From positions 3,346,647-3,410,646 of the forward strand of contig CM053030.1 of assembly GCA_028564925.1 (NCBI GenBank): DNA of 64,000 nt, written 5' to 3'. The notes below the pieces were generated by a model. It had not been told where the DNA came from. It searched no databases and saw only the letters and a list, made by a program, of their open reading frames with translations. The translations under genes were made by a program, and so were the position numbers. Below are positions 1 to 10,832 of this stretch, piece by piece. This DNA is from Lithobates sylvaticus. Its lineage: Eukaryota > Chordata > Amphibia > Anura > Ranidae. Every line of letters starts with the position of its first letter. Position 1 is the stretch's first letter.

Positions 1-700
1 AGGACCTCCAGGGACGTCCACCTGGCAGGGAGCGTCCACGCTGCAGCCTTCTTTCGGCTATAGCGCGGGCGCGAAGTGGTTAAATGTCATGGCAGTGGCT
101 GGTGTTTGGTCTTTGCGGGTGAAGGAAGAGATTTCGGAATGCAGAGTCAGGTATGGGTCCTGAGGGTGGTACCCCAGTTAACGGAGGTTATCTGGAAATT
201 GGTTATGGGGGCACTGGGATAGGGGGGAGTCTCTGAGTCAGCCTGTCGGCTTGAGGCCTAATAACCCATGTCAGAGGGACCGCAGTGTCGTATTTTGGAT
301 ACAGATGAGTTGTTATTGGTGGACCTGCAAAGACCAACACTAGGAGGAGCTGAATGTTTGTCATAACTGATGTTTGTTATTGTTTGTTAATGTTTACGTT
401 ATTTAAAGAGATATCTATTTTATTGATATTTATACATTTTGGTTTAATAAATAAATGGCTGCTACGGCCTATTTTACTCCAGAAGTTGTATGGTTTGTTA
501 TTAATAAATAAGGGAGAAGGTTGGAGTACAGGTTAGTAGCACAAGCACATATGTTATACATTAGTCAAGGGGTGGTGTGAGAAAAACGAACAAATAGAAA
601 TATGTTATTAAAAGCTAGCGAATAGAACAATTGCAGAAGTAAAACGTTGAGAGGGGAGGGGGGAGTAGAGACGGAGAGAGCTTCTAGCAGAAGATGTGTC
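1..700. other. Unassigned sequence
   Basis: AT-rich in the middle. I see no convincing exon, RNA gene or transposon end here. The longest open frame is 60 codons and has no recognisable features. Confidence 0.5.
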
Positions 701-767
701 TGTGTGTTAGGTGAAGGTTACAGAACACATTTCAACAGTGCAAACAAAATGGAGTCTCTTGTGCTTA
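701..767. repeat. 67-bp direct repeat, left copy (right copy at 1649-1715)
   Basis: The 67 bases from TGTGTGTTAG to GTGCTTAA recur at 1649-1715 with a few substitutions. The pair brackets the 22-bp array and the R1 fragment. The right copy ends in the TTAA where the next element begins. This looks like a local duplication, not a target-site duplication. Confidence 0.8.
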
Positions 768-1470
768 ATGTCCATGTCAGCGGGTAAGAATGTCCATGTC
801 AGCGGGTAAGAATGTCCATGTCAGTGGGTAAGAATGTCCATGTCAGCGGGTAAGAATGTCCATGTCAGTGGGTAAGAATGTCCATGTCAGTGGGTAAGAA
901 TGTCCATGTCAGTGGGTAAGAATGTCCATGTCAGTGGGTAAGAATGTCCATGTCAGTGGGTAAGAATGTCCATGTCAGTGGGTAAGAATGTCCATGTCAG
1001 CGGGTAAGAATGTCCATGTCAGTGGGTAAGAATGTCCATGTCAGTGGGTAAGAATGTCCATGTCAGTGGGTAAGAATGTCCATGTCAGTGGGTAAGAATG
1101 TCCATGTCAGTGGGTAAGAATGTCCATGTCAGTGGGTAAGAATGTCCATGTCAGTGGGTAAGAATGTCCATGTCAGTGGGTAAGAATGTCCATGTCAGTG
1201 GGTAAGAATGTCCATGTCAGTGGGTAAGAATGTCCATGTCAGTGGGTAAGAATGTCCATGTCAGCGGGTAAGAATGTCCATGTCAGCGGGTAAGAATGTC
1301 CATGTCAGCGGGTAAGAATGTCCATGTCAGTGGGTAAGAATGTCCATGTCAGTGGGTAAGAATGTCCATGTCAGTGGGTAAGAATGTCCATGTCAGCGGG
1401 TAAGAATGTCCATGTCAGTGGGTAAGAATGTCCATGTCAGCGGGTAAGAATGTCCATGTCAGTGGGTAAG
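767..1470. repeat. 22-bp minisatellite, 32 copies
   Basis: The unit is AATGTCCATGTCAGYGGGTAAG, with a C/T polymorphism in GYGGG as almost the only variation; 704 bp is exactly 32 units. On the minus strand the unit contains CTTACCCACTGAC, which also occurs in the adjacent R1 repeat and at about 28,476. The array therefore appears to have grown from R1 sequence. Confidence 0.97.
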
Positions 1471-1648
1471 AGGCTTGCCCCTGGTCCCCTTCAAAAGCTC
1501 CTGTCCCGGTTGGGTCTGTCAAATTTCTCCCCCATCAAAAAAGACTAACAAGGTCCCAGACCGCAACCTGGTCTGGACCTGCGTTAGTCAGGCAGAGTGA
1601 ACCCACATAGGTGGTCATCATGATTTCCAATCTTGGCCGCAGGGAACT
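1471..1648 (-). repeat. R1 interspersed repeat fragment
   Basis: The reverse complement matches 28,840-28,990 and 30,585-30,740. All three share a block reading TTCACTCTGCC, then a GTCCAGACCAGGT segment, then GGTCTGGGACCTTGT, then GGAGAAAT-TGA-AGAC. The family is not identified. It could be the untranslated part of a retroelement, but no enzyme domain is visible. Confidence 0.7.
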
Positions 1649-1711
1649 GTGTGTTAGGTGAAGGTTACAGAATACATTTCAACAGTGCGAACAAAATGGG
1701 GTCTCTTGTGC

Positions 1712-2645
1712 TTAACCAATTTCAGCCCCGGACCATTTTGCTGGCTTAAGACCAGAGCACTTTTTGCGATTCGGCACTGCGTAGATTTAACTGACAATTG
1801 CGCGGTCGTGCGACGTGGCTCCCAAACAAAATTGACGTCCTTTTTTTCCCACAAATAGAGCTTTCTTTTGGTGGTATTTGATCACCTCTGTGTTTTTTAT
1901 TTTTTGCGCTGTAAACAAAAAAAGAGCGTCAATTTTGAAAAAAACACATTATTTTTAACTTTTTGCTATAATAAATATCCCCCAAAAATATATAAAAAAA
2001 CATTTTTTTTCCTCAGTTTAGGCCGATACGCAGTCTTCTACATATTTTTGATAAAAAAAATCACAATAAGCGATTATTGATTGGTTTGCGCAAAGTTATA
2101 GCGTTTACAAAATAGCGGATAGTTTATGGCATTTTTATTGATAATTTTTTTTTTTACTAGTAATGGCGGCGATCAGCGATTTTTATTGTGACTACGACAT
2201 TATGGCGGACACATCGGACATTTTTTGACACATTTTTGGGACCATTGTCATTTATACAGCAATCAGTGCTATACAAATGCACTGATTCCTGTGTAAATGA
2301 CACTGGCAGTGAAGGGGTTAACCAGGGGGTGGCAGTGTGTCCTAGGGGCGTGTTACTAACTGTGGGGGCGTGGCTGTGTGTTAGTGAACACTGATCTCTG
2401 CTCCAATCACAGGGAGCAGAGATCAGTGTCACTTGTTGCTAGGCAGAACGGGGAGATGCTGTTTGCTTCCGCATCTCCCCGCTCAGCCTTCCCGTGAGAC
2501 GACCGGACTCACGGGGGTCCCGACCGGCGCGCGCGCGTGCCGCCAGGCGGCGTGCACGCGTTGGCACGGCGGCATTCTTAAAGGGACATACCTGCACTCC
2601 CTTATGCCGACGTACATCGGCGTGCGCCGGTCGGGAACCGGTTAA
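1712..2645 (+). mobile_element. TTAA-bounded non-autonomous element (piggyBac-like), copy 1
   Basis: TTAA lies at both ends (1712-1715 and 2642-2645). The terminal sequences are inverted and GC-rich (TTAACC...CCGG). The inside is AT-rich, followed by a block of about 170 bp ending in a GC-rich tail with CCGACCGGCGCG. The same element recurs at 31,666-32,675 (same orientation) and, inverted, at 3157 and 63,108. There is no coding capacity. Assignment to piggyBac rests only on the TTAA flanks; I associate this repeat with ranid frogs. Confidence 0.7.
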
Positions 2646-3156
2646 ATGAACAATACAGTGACAGTCCATGTAATTTCCCTCCTTTTGTTTATTTTACACC
2701 ATTTTTCTCCTCATCAGGGGCCCGGTTCTGCAACTAAATTAAAGTTTCTACATCCCGCTGCTCTTGGCATTGAACTGGGATCAGCATGAGGTGCCTCTAA
2801 GCTCCTTTACAGTCTATGGTCTCGAAGATGGCAGAATTTGGATATGTGTTCTTCCCCATTACAATGGTAGCATATAATTGGTACCCGATTGCCAATTTCT
2901 GAAATTGCCTTTGCCTCTTCCTCTCTGCTTCCCCATGTACATAACCTTGGGTTTGCTGTCTTTTTGATTAATCCTGTTTTCCATAGAATCCATAGATAAC
3001 AGGATAGGCAGGGGGTCTTGAATAGACATATTGCCTGCCTTAGGCCTTGCTGTGAACAACTTTTCTTTCAACTGGGGTATTAAACCATCAAGAAAACTTT
3101 GTTTCCCCAGTTGTATAGATGGACTTGCAGTTTCTCCCACCTTCTCTTCCTCTATT
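2646..3156. other. Unassigned sequence
   Basis: No transposon ends, exon or array recognised. A 93-codon minus-strand frame at 2859-3140 has no family features. Confidence 0.5.
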
Positions 3157-3632
3157 TTAACCGCTTAAGGACCGCCTCACGCCGATATACGTCGGCAGAA
3201 TGGCATGGCTGGGCACAATCACGTACCTGTACGTGTCTCTTTAAGAGCCCAGCCGGCGGCGCGCTCGCGACCCGGTCCTGAGCTCCGCGGCCGCGGGACC
3301 AGCGGACCCGATCGCCGCTGGTGTCCCGCGATCGGGTCACAGAGCTGAAGAATGAGGAGAGGTCTGTGTAAACAAACCTCTCCCCGTGCTTCCTAGCGCG
3401 ACTGACACTGATCGTCTGTTCCCTGTCATCGGGACAGACGATCAGTGACGTCAGACGCCAAGCCACGCCCCCCTACAGTTAAAAAAAAACCACACACACA
3501 CACTTAACCCCTCCTTGCCCCCTATTGGTTAACTCCTTCACTGCCAGTGTCATTTACATAGGAATCAGTGCATTTGTATAGTACTGATCGCTGTATAAAT
3601 GACAATGGTCCCAGAAATGTGTCAAAAATTTC
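3157..3632 (-). mobile_element. TTAA-bounded element, copy 2, truncated
   Basis: It begins with TTAACCGCTTAAGGACCG and has the GC-rich tail, the AGAC(G/A)ATCAGTG region and the ATAAATGACAATGGTCCC block of this family, in inverted orientation relative to copy 1. It stops before the AT-rich half. At 3633-3652 it abuts CGATCGTGTGTACGTGGCA, which resembles the end of the Harbinger MITEs at 11.9 and 12.4 kb. A later insertion or recombination probably removed the rest. Confidence 0.65.
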
Positions 3633-4806
3633 CGATCGTGTGTACGTGGCATAATACTACTTTTTTATCTTCTGTTTTTAGAGTCCCAATCAGAAATAAT
3701 TCCATAAGACCGCTGATTATGGGCCTTGGAGAGAGCCGACCATTCTCTAATGATGGACAACAACGTGATGAAGACTGAAAGCGGGGCGTGAATTATTTCT
3801 CTGGATAAGGACAATAAAGCTTCCCTTCTGGAGTGGATGGAAAAGTGTAAATATTAATCATGTACAGGGTAATGGTCAGAGGGAATATGGTGGCCCCTCC
3901 CGTGGACTGGGTTGCGGAGGCTCCTTCACTTGGGGCAGAAATCAACAATATCCCTCAAGAAATATATGAAGATAAATTCCACTTTATCGGATTGCTGGAA
4001 CATTGTTGGTCTTCTGATGACTTGTCTAGTGGACATTATACACACGTTTGTGCCTCCTAGGTGTGAATTCCCATTGGTAATTGAATTCATTGAGTCACCT
4101 ATTGTTTCTGTCTGTTGGCTAATTTGGCTAACTCTTGGAGATTCCTACACGATTAGCCTTGAACTCTACCTCGTTATCTAACCATTGTGTGATGTTTTGG
4201 GTAATATTTGGTTTTATTGTTCATGTGGTGGCTGACCTACTTTTGAAGTGTATAAAAAGCTGTATTTCTGTTCAATAAAGAGTGATTCATTTGGTTTTTT
4301 TATCCCAATATTTTGTCTGTGTACGATGCTTGGGGTGGAAGGTCTGTATTAGCTCTCGGTCTGCTGGAAGGGTTTGGAGAGCAGGAGGGGGTACCAAGAG
4401 TTATTATCACATAATCCATTCCAGACCCTCATTAATTCTAAGGGTCGTCTATAAATGAAGGGACAAGTCCCCCAGGGCAGTGCCCAGCCCCCCACCCCCC
4501 ACTGTTTGTATAATTTCGGGGGGTCCCATGCCTTTTTTTTTCTTTTTTTTTTTAAACAAAATTAATAATCCAGCAGAGAAACGTCACTTAGTAGCAAATG
4601 AAACTTTATTCTCTTCTGCTGTAGCACATCATAAAGATGATGAGTGACTTCACAGGCGTGTTCAGAGCTTCCCCCAGGCATGTTATTTAAAGGAATTTTG
4701 CATATATAATGTTTCACCTCAATCTTTAATAAATCTTCTCCCCACCAAATGGAATTTGTAAAAAGTATTTTCTTGCATTTGTACATAACGTTCCCATTGC
4801 AGACAT
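3633..4806. other. Unassigned sequence with a TATAAAA/AATAAA pair
   Basis: The first about 20 bp resemble a Harbinger MITE terminus. Around 4250-4280 a TATAAAAAG motif is followed within 30 bp by CAATAAAG, a spacing seen in LTRs and in some gene ends. No matching partner repeat is visible in the window, so it is left unassigned. A poly(T) run lies at 4533-4553. Confidence 0.4.
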
Positions 4807-5408
4807 TGTACAGGAGATGATCAGAGACTGCAGACATAATACAGGAGACGGTCAGAGACTGCAGACATAAAACAGGAGATGGTCAGAGACTGCAGACATA
4901 ATACAGGAGATGGTCAGAGACTGCAGACATAGCACAGGAGACGATCAGAGACTGCAGATATAACAAAAGGAGACGGTCAGAGACTGCAGACATAGTACAG
5001 GAGATGATCAGAGACTGCAGACATAGTACAGGAGATGATCAGAGACTGCAGACATAACAGAAGGAGATGGTCAGAGACTGCAGACATAGCACAGGAGATG
5101 GTCAGAGACTGCAGACATAGTACAGGAGATGGTCAGAGACTGCAGACATAGTACAGGAGATGGTCAAAGACTGCAGACATAATACAGGAGATGGTCAGAG
5201 ACTGCAGACATAATACAGGAGATGATCAGAGACTGCAGACATGATACAGAAGATGATCAGAGACTGCAGACATAATACAGGAGATGGTCAGAGACTGCAG
5301 ACATAATACAGGAGATGGTCAGAGACTGCAGACATACTACAAGAGAAAGTCAGAGACTGCAGACATAGTACAGGAGACGGTCAGAGACTGCAGACATAGT
5401 ACAGGAGG
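4807..5408. repeat. 31-bp minisatellite, about 19 copies
   Basis: The unit is close to TCAGAGACTGCAGACATARTACAGGAGATGG, with R alternating and occasional inserted bases. It is clearly the same repeat as the array at 27,600-28,130 inside a hAT-type element, and as a single unit near 26,640. It lies downstream of the chemerin gene end. Confidence 0.95.
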
Positions 5409-6194
5409 GTTAGGGTTTATAAAACCACTGTTCCCAGCCAAATTTATTTTTTTATTTATTCTTGTACCATTTTATGTACCCTGGGACAGTGAACCCCCAC
5501 CGCCATCCCCATATGGGGCATTTGGGGTTTGACAGATTCGGCTCCCATTGATATCAGTGGGGTTCGGGTTCAGCATCCAAACTTCCTCTACGTTTGCTGA
5601 ACCCGGCCTGAACCAAACCCAGAGCAGTACCACTCATCCCTTTTCGTCACAGTATGGTCAGAGACCCCGTCACCAGACCCCCCATCTTCCCATAGGATTA
5701 TATGTCCATGTAATCTCTTGTGTAGACATCCAAAAGTCATGAGACTGCTACCGGGTGCCGCCATCTTGGATGTGATGTCAGCAACTCTCGGAGATGTCAC
5801 TCAATATTCCCCTTTAATCCTCCCTCGGCAGCTACATAAATGTTATTTAGGGATGTGAGGGGAGAGGCAGAGTAGCTGGACCAGCACAGACAGTAATTAG
5901 ACACTCCCAGAAGAGGTGGGGGATATGACATAGAAGGAAAGAGGGGGCTGTATTAGGGAATTGACTCTTCCTGGAAAAGTCAGATTTTCTAGCAAGTTCG
6001 GAGGCACAATGCAAGAAAGGAAGGATGTGAAGTTCCTGAGTGTTCTGTGCTTTAACCTTTTTTTTTTCAAGTTGGTGGCCGGGTCACTTTATGGCTGCTG
6101 AGGGGCTAGGACCCAACGGGTATGCAATGTAAAGTGTAAACTGACAATTCCTATGTAGGTGATATACCCCTCCCCCTCCCCAGGTATACAATAG
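5409..6194. other. Unassigned sequence downstream of the chemerin gene
   Basis: It contains a GTTCGGGTTCAGC...GCTGAACCCGGCC inverted motif at 5565-5610 that looks like a decayed hAT end. Otherwise nothing is recognised. Confidence 0.4.
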
Positions 6195-6423
6195 GCACAT
6201 TACAAGTCTTGTCACTTTATTCCATCCTCTGCAGGTGATTTCAGTGTCACAGCTCTCCATAGACACAAAGATGGGTTGTCACATTAGTGGTTCTCTGGTG
6301 GCCTCATTGTCACCTCTCTAATTTCAATACAGTGGATTATAGGAGGAGGACGCACTCGGGGTATATGGGATCTTCATCACTATCCGGGATTCAGGATCTT
6401 CTCAAACAACAGCTGGATTCGAG
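6195..6423 (-). other. rarres2: Probable 3'UTR exon of chemerin
   Basis: On the minus strand a strong polypyrimidine tract and acceptor (CTGTCTTTCTTTTCAG) end at 6424. About 200 bp later there is an AATAAA at 6222-6217, with a T/G-rich stretch after it. Exon 4 has a good GTGAGT donor 4 nt after its stop codon, which fits splicing into this exon. An open frame here reads RIQLLFEKILNPG and then stops, but exon 4 already supplies the better C-terminus. The alternative is that exon 4 runs on into its own 3'UTR. Confidence 0.5.
6217..6222 (-). promoter_or_regulatory. rarres2: Polyadenylation signal AATAAA
   Basis: The minus strand reads GGAATAAAGTGAC. It lies about 200 nt after the 3'UTR acceptor, with TTGTATACCTGG-type T/G-rich sequence 25-40 nt further on. 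Confidence 0.45.
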
Positions 6424-6559
6424 CTGAAAAGAAAGACAGAGAAATAATCAGTGTGGAGAATGAGGGCAAGTTCCTAATTCTAAAACCTAACAATGCCCCC
6501 ATCTTCTGCCCATATTGTCCATATTGTTCCTCCTCTTCCTACCCAACTTTGTCCTACAT

Positions 6560-9500
6560 ATCATTCCTGCCCAACCCTGTCCATATCATCCCTCCTCCTG
6601 CTCCTGCCCAACCTTGTCCATATCATCCCTCCTCCTGCCCAACCTTGTCCATATCATCCCTCCTCCTGCTCCTGCCCAACCTTGTCCATATCATCCCTCC
6701 TCCTGCTCCTACCCAACCTTGTCTATATCATCCCTCCTCCTACTCCCACCCAACCTTGTCCATATCATCCCTCCTCCTACTCCCACCCAACCTTGTCTAT
6801 ATCATCCCTCTTCCTGCTCCTACCCAACCTTGTCCATATCATCCCTCCTCCTGCTCCTACCCAACCTTGTCCATATCATCCCTCCTCCTGCTCAACCTTG
6901 TCCATATCATCCCTCCTCCTGCTCCTACCCAACCTTGTCCATATCATCCCTCCTACTGCCCAACCTTGTCCATATCATCCCTTCTCCTGCTCCTACCCAA
7001 CCTTGTCCATATCATCCCTATTCCTGCTCCTACACAACCTTGTCCATATCATCCCTCTTCCTGCTCCTGCCCAACCTTGTCCATATCATCCCTATTCCTG
7101 CTCCTACACAACCTTGTCCATATCATCCCTCTTCCTGCTCCTGCCCAACCCTGTCCATATCATCCCTATTCCTGCTCCTACCCAACCTTGTCCATATAAT
7201 CCCTATTCCTGCTCCTACCCAACCTTGTCCATATCATCCCTCCTCCTGCTCCTACCCAACCTTGTCCATATCATCCCTCCTCCTGCTCCTATCCAACCTT
7301 GTCCATATCATCCCTCCTCCTGCTCCTACCCAACCTTGTCCATATCATTCCTTCTCCTGCTCCTACACAACCTTGTCCATATCATCCCTCCTCCTGCTCC
7401 TACCCAACCTTGTCCATATCATTCCTCCTCCTGCTCCTACCCAACCTTGTCCATATCATCCCTCCTCCTGCTCCTACACAACCTTGTCCATATCATCCCT
7501 CCTTCTGCTCCTACACAACCTTGTCCATATCATCCCTCCTCCTGCTCCTACCCAACCTTGTCCATATCATCCCTTCTCCTGCTCCTACACAACCTTGTCC
7601 ATATCATCCCTCCTTCTGCTCCTACACAACCTTGTCCATATCATCCCTCCTCCTGCTCCTACCCAACCTTGTCCATATCATCCCTTCTCCTGCTCCTACA
7701 CAACCTTGTCCATATCATCCCTCCTTCTGCTCCTACACAACTTTGTCCATATCATCCCTTCTCCTGCTCCTACACAACCTTGTCCATATCATTCCTCCTC
7801 CTGCTCCTACCCAACCTTGTCCATATCATCCCTCCTCCTGCTCCTACACAACCTTGTCCATATCATCCCTCCTTCTGCTCCTACACAACCTTGTCCATAT
7901 CATCCCTCCTCCTGCTCCTGCCCAACCTTGTCCATATCATCCCTTCTCCTGCTCCTGCCCAACCTTGTCCATATCATCCCTCCTTCTGCTCCTACCCAAC
8001 CTTGTCCATATCATCCCTCCTCCTGCTCCTACCCAACCTTGTCCATATCATTCCTCCTCCTGCTCCTACACAACCTTGTCCATATCATCCCTCCTCCTGC
8101 TCCTACACAACCTTGTCCATATCATCCCTCCTCCTGCTCCTACACAACCTTGTCCATATCATCCCTCCTTCTGCTCCTACCCAACCTTGTCCATATCATC
8201 CCTCCTCATGCTCCCACCCAACCTTGTCCATACCATCCCTCCTCCTGCTCCTACCCAACCTTGTCCATATCATCCCTCCTTCTGCTCCTACACAACCTTG
8301 TCCATATCATCCCTCCTTCTGCTCCTACCCAACCTTGTCCATATCATCCCTCCTCCTACTCCTACCCAACCTTGTCCATATCATCCCTCCTCCTACTCCT
8401 ACCCAACCTTGTCGATATCATCCCTCTTCCTGCTTTCATCCAACCTTGTCAAAATCATCCCTCCTCCTACTCCTACCCAACCTTGTCCATATCATCCCTA
8501 CTCCTACCCAACCTTGTCCATATCATCCCTCCTCCTACTCCTACCCAACCTGGTCCATATCATCCCTCCTACTGCTCCTACCCAACCCTGTCCATATCAT
8601 CCCTCCTCCTACTCCTACCCAACCTTGTCGATATCATCCCTCTTCCTGCTTTCATCCAACCTTGTCCATATCATCCCTCCTACTGCTCCTACCCAACCCT
8701 GTCCATATCATCCCTCCTCCTACTCCTACCCAACCTTGTCGATATCATCCCTCCTTCTGCTCCTACCCAACCTTGTCCATATCATCCCTCCTCCTACTCC
8801 TACCCAACCTTGTCCATATCATCCTTCCTCCTACTCCTACCCAACCCTGTCCATATCATCCCTCCTCCTGCTCCTACCCAACCTTGTCGATATCATCCCT
8901 CTTCCTGCTATCATCCAACCTTGTCAAAATCATCCCTCCTCCTACTCCTACCCAACCTTGTCCATATCATCCCTCCTTCTGCTCCTACCCAACCTTGTCC
9001 ATATCATCCCTCCTCCTACCCAACCTTGTCCATATCATCCCTCCTACTGCTCCTATGCAACCTTGTCGATATCAACCCTCCTCCTGCTCCTACCCAACCT
9101 TCTCCATATCATCCCTCCTCCTACTCCAACCCAACCTTGTCCATATCATCCCTCCTTCTGCTCCTACCCAACCTTGTCCATATCATCCCTCCTCCTACTC
9201 CTACCCAACCTTGTCCATATCATCCCTCCTACTGCTCCTATGCAACCTTGTCGATATCAACCCTCCTCCTGCTCCTACCCAACCTTCTCCATATCATCCC
9301 TCCTCCTGCTCCTACCCAACCTTGTCTATATCATCCCTCCTCCTGCTCCCACCCAACCTTGTCCATATCATCCCTCCTCCTGCTTCTGTCCAACTTTGTC
9401 CATATCATCCCTCCTCCTGCTCCTACCCAACCTTGTCGATATCATCCCTCCTACTGCTCCTACCTAACCTTGTCGATATCATCCCTCCTCCTGCTCCTAC

Positions 9501-9930
9501 CCAACCTTGTCCATATAATAACTCCTCCTGCTCCCACCCAACCTTGTCCATATTATCCCTCCTCCTACTCCTACCTAACCTTGTCCATATCATCCCTCCT
9601 CCTGCTCCTACCCAACATTGTCCATATCATCCCTCCTCCTACTCCCACCCAACCTTATCCATATCATCCCTCCTCCTGCTCCTACCCAACCTTGTCAATA
9701 TCATCCCTCCTCCTGCTCCTACCCAACCTTGTCCATACCATCCCTCCTCCTACTCCTACCCAACCTGGTCCATACCATCCCTCCTCCTGCTCCTCCCCAA
9801 CCTTGTCCATATCATCCCTCCTTCTGCTCCTACCCAACCTTGTCCATATCATCCTTCCTCCCTCCGGCTTCTGTCCAATTTTGTCCATATCATCCCTCCT
9901 ACTCCTCCTACCCAACCTTGTCCATATCAG
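6560..9930. repeat. 37-bp minisatellite, about 91 copies, in chemerin intron 4
   Basis: The plus-strand unit is CATATCATCCCTCCTCCTGC followed by TCCTACCCAACCTTGTC (37 bp), nearly all pyrimidine. Variants include TTCTGC, TACTCC, ACACAACC and GTCGATATC. Since 37 is not a multiple of 3 and the unit has no stop in any forward frame, all three frames stay open for up to 1188 codons. These frames are artefacts. In the sense of gene transcription (minus) the unit is G-rich: GGTTGGGTAGGAGCAGGAGG. The array fills 3.4 kb of the 3.7-kb intron. Confidence 0.98.
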
Positions 9931-10170
9931 CATTACAGAAGATCAGCATTACAGACAGAATTTTCAAAAGTCGACCAGCAGAGGGCGCCCTCATCCACCC
10001 CCCTGAGCACAACTTTGCTTTATCATGGGTGGTCAGTGCTGAGCACACTGTTGGTCTGATATGGATACTTTGTTACAGCAGCCTGGAGCTCATTGATAGA
10101 AGGTTATAATGAATCAGCGGGAGAGCTCATCACCGGATCACCACTCCAAATCTCCGTCACACTCACCCCC

Positions 10171-10263
10171 TCAGTGCTTACTAAATGGGCTGTACATCCC
10201 CGGATGCATCTTCCCAGCGTTCTCCACCTCCTTACACCGATAATTCCTCAGAGTCTGACGCCC
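10171..10263 (-). CDS. rarres2: Chemerin exon 4: C-terminus with activation segment
   Basis: The acceptor TCTCTCTATAG ends at 10264. The exon encodes 30 residues in phase 0, containing NYRCKEVENAGKMHPGMYS and ending PFSKH before TGA at 10173-10171. Human chemerin, from memory, has QCLRVQRAGEDPHSFYFPG then QFAFSKALPRS. The sixth cysteine, the following V..AG..H motif, the PG and the F-S-K are conserved, and the distance from the fifth to the sixth cysteine is 17 in both. In mammals, proteases cut after the FS of this tail to release active chemoattractant for CMKLR1. Here the removable tail would be only KH, and the segment between PG and FS is one residue longer. A GTGAGT donor follows 4 nt after the stop. 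Confidence 0.88.
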   Translation of the reverse strand, partial: GRQTLRNYRCKEVENAGKMHPGMYSPFSKH

Positions 10264-10832
10264 CTATAGAGAGAGGAGGGGAGATCACATTACACAGATG
10301 CTTTGTCAAACTTAAAGGAGCCAAATATGGAAGAAAATCTCCGATCCCGTTCACCATTGAACACTAACACTTGTTACATTAAGAGAGAATATTCTTTAGA
10401 ATTATTTGGAATGAGCTGCCAAGACCCAGCAAAAGAAAAATAACATCCCTGTACCTTTAATGCAGCAAACCCCAACGCACAGCACGTTCCTTGGGATGCA
10501 CAGCACGTTCTTTGGGACGCACAGCGCGTTCCTTGGGATGCACAGCACGTTCCTTGGGACGCACAGCACGTTCCTTGGGACGCACAGCACGTTCCTTGGG
10601 ATGCACAGCACGTTCCTTGGGACGCACAGCACGTTCCTTGGGATGCACAGCACGTTCCTTGGGACGCACAGCACGTTCCTTGGGATGCACGGCATGTTCC
10701 TTGGGACGCGCAGCACGTTCCTTGGGATGCACGGCATGTTCAGGTCTGAGCACACCTACTGTACTTGTGCATCAGGCTGACATTCTAAATGAATTGCAGT
10801 AACACGCATGTTCTGTTCAACCTTTGTATATA
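10264..10832. repeat. Intron 3 part with a 21-bp minisatellite (10,472-10,745)
   Basis: About 13 copies of GCACAGCACGTTCCTTGGGAY, with Y and neighbouring bases alternating between GACGC and GATGC forms. Because 21 is a multiple of 3, several frames stay open on both strands. The remaining flanks show nothing recognisable. Confidence 0.93.

Noticed and set aside
767-1470. CRISPR-like array
   Set aside because: Units are directly adjacent with no unique spacers, and the genome is eukaryotic. The same applies to every other array in the window.
2859-3140. 93-codon minus-strand frame as a gene
   Set aside because: No splice context, domain or homology was recognised; composition is like surrounding non-coding sequence.
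4240-4440. LTR-like promoter/poly(A) pair
   Set aside because: TATAAAA and AATAAA are near each other, but no second copy, inverted TG/CA ends or flanking duplication could be found in the window.
6380-6423. RIQLLFEKILNPG as the chemerin C-terminal exon
   Set aside because: It resembles QFAFSKALPRS only weakly. The exon at 10,171-10,263 has the sixth cysteine, the PG and the FSK followed by its own stop, so this is kept as probable 3'UTR.
6493-10059. Open frames of 1188, 1163 and 722 codons on the plus strand
   Set aside because: They are the three frames of a 37-bp satellite whose unit lacks stops. They sit in an intron of the opposite-strand chemerin gene, with no start context or homology.
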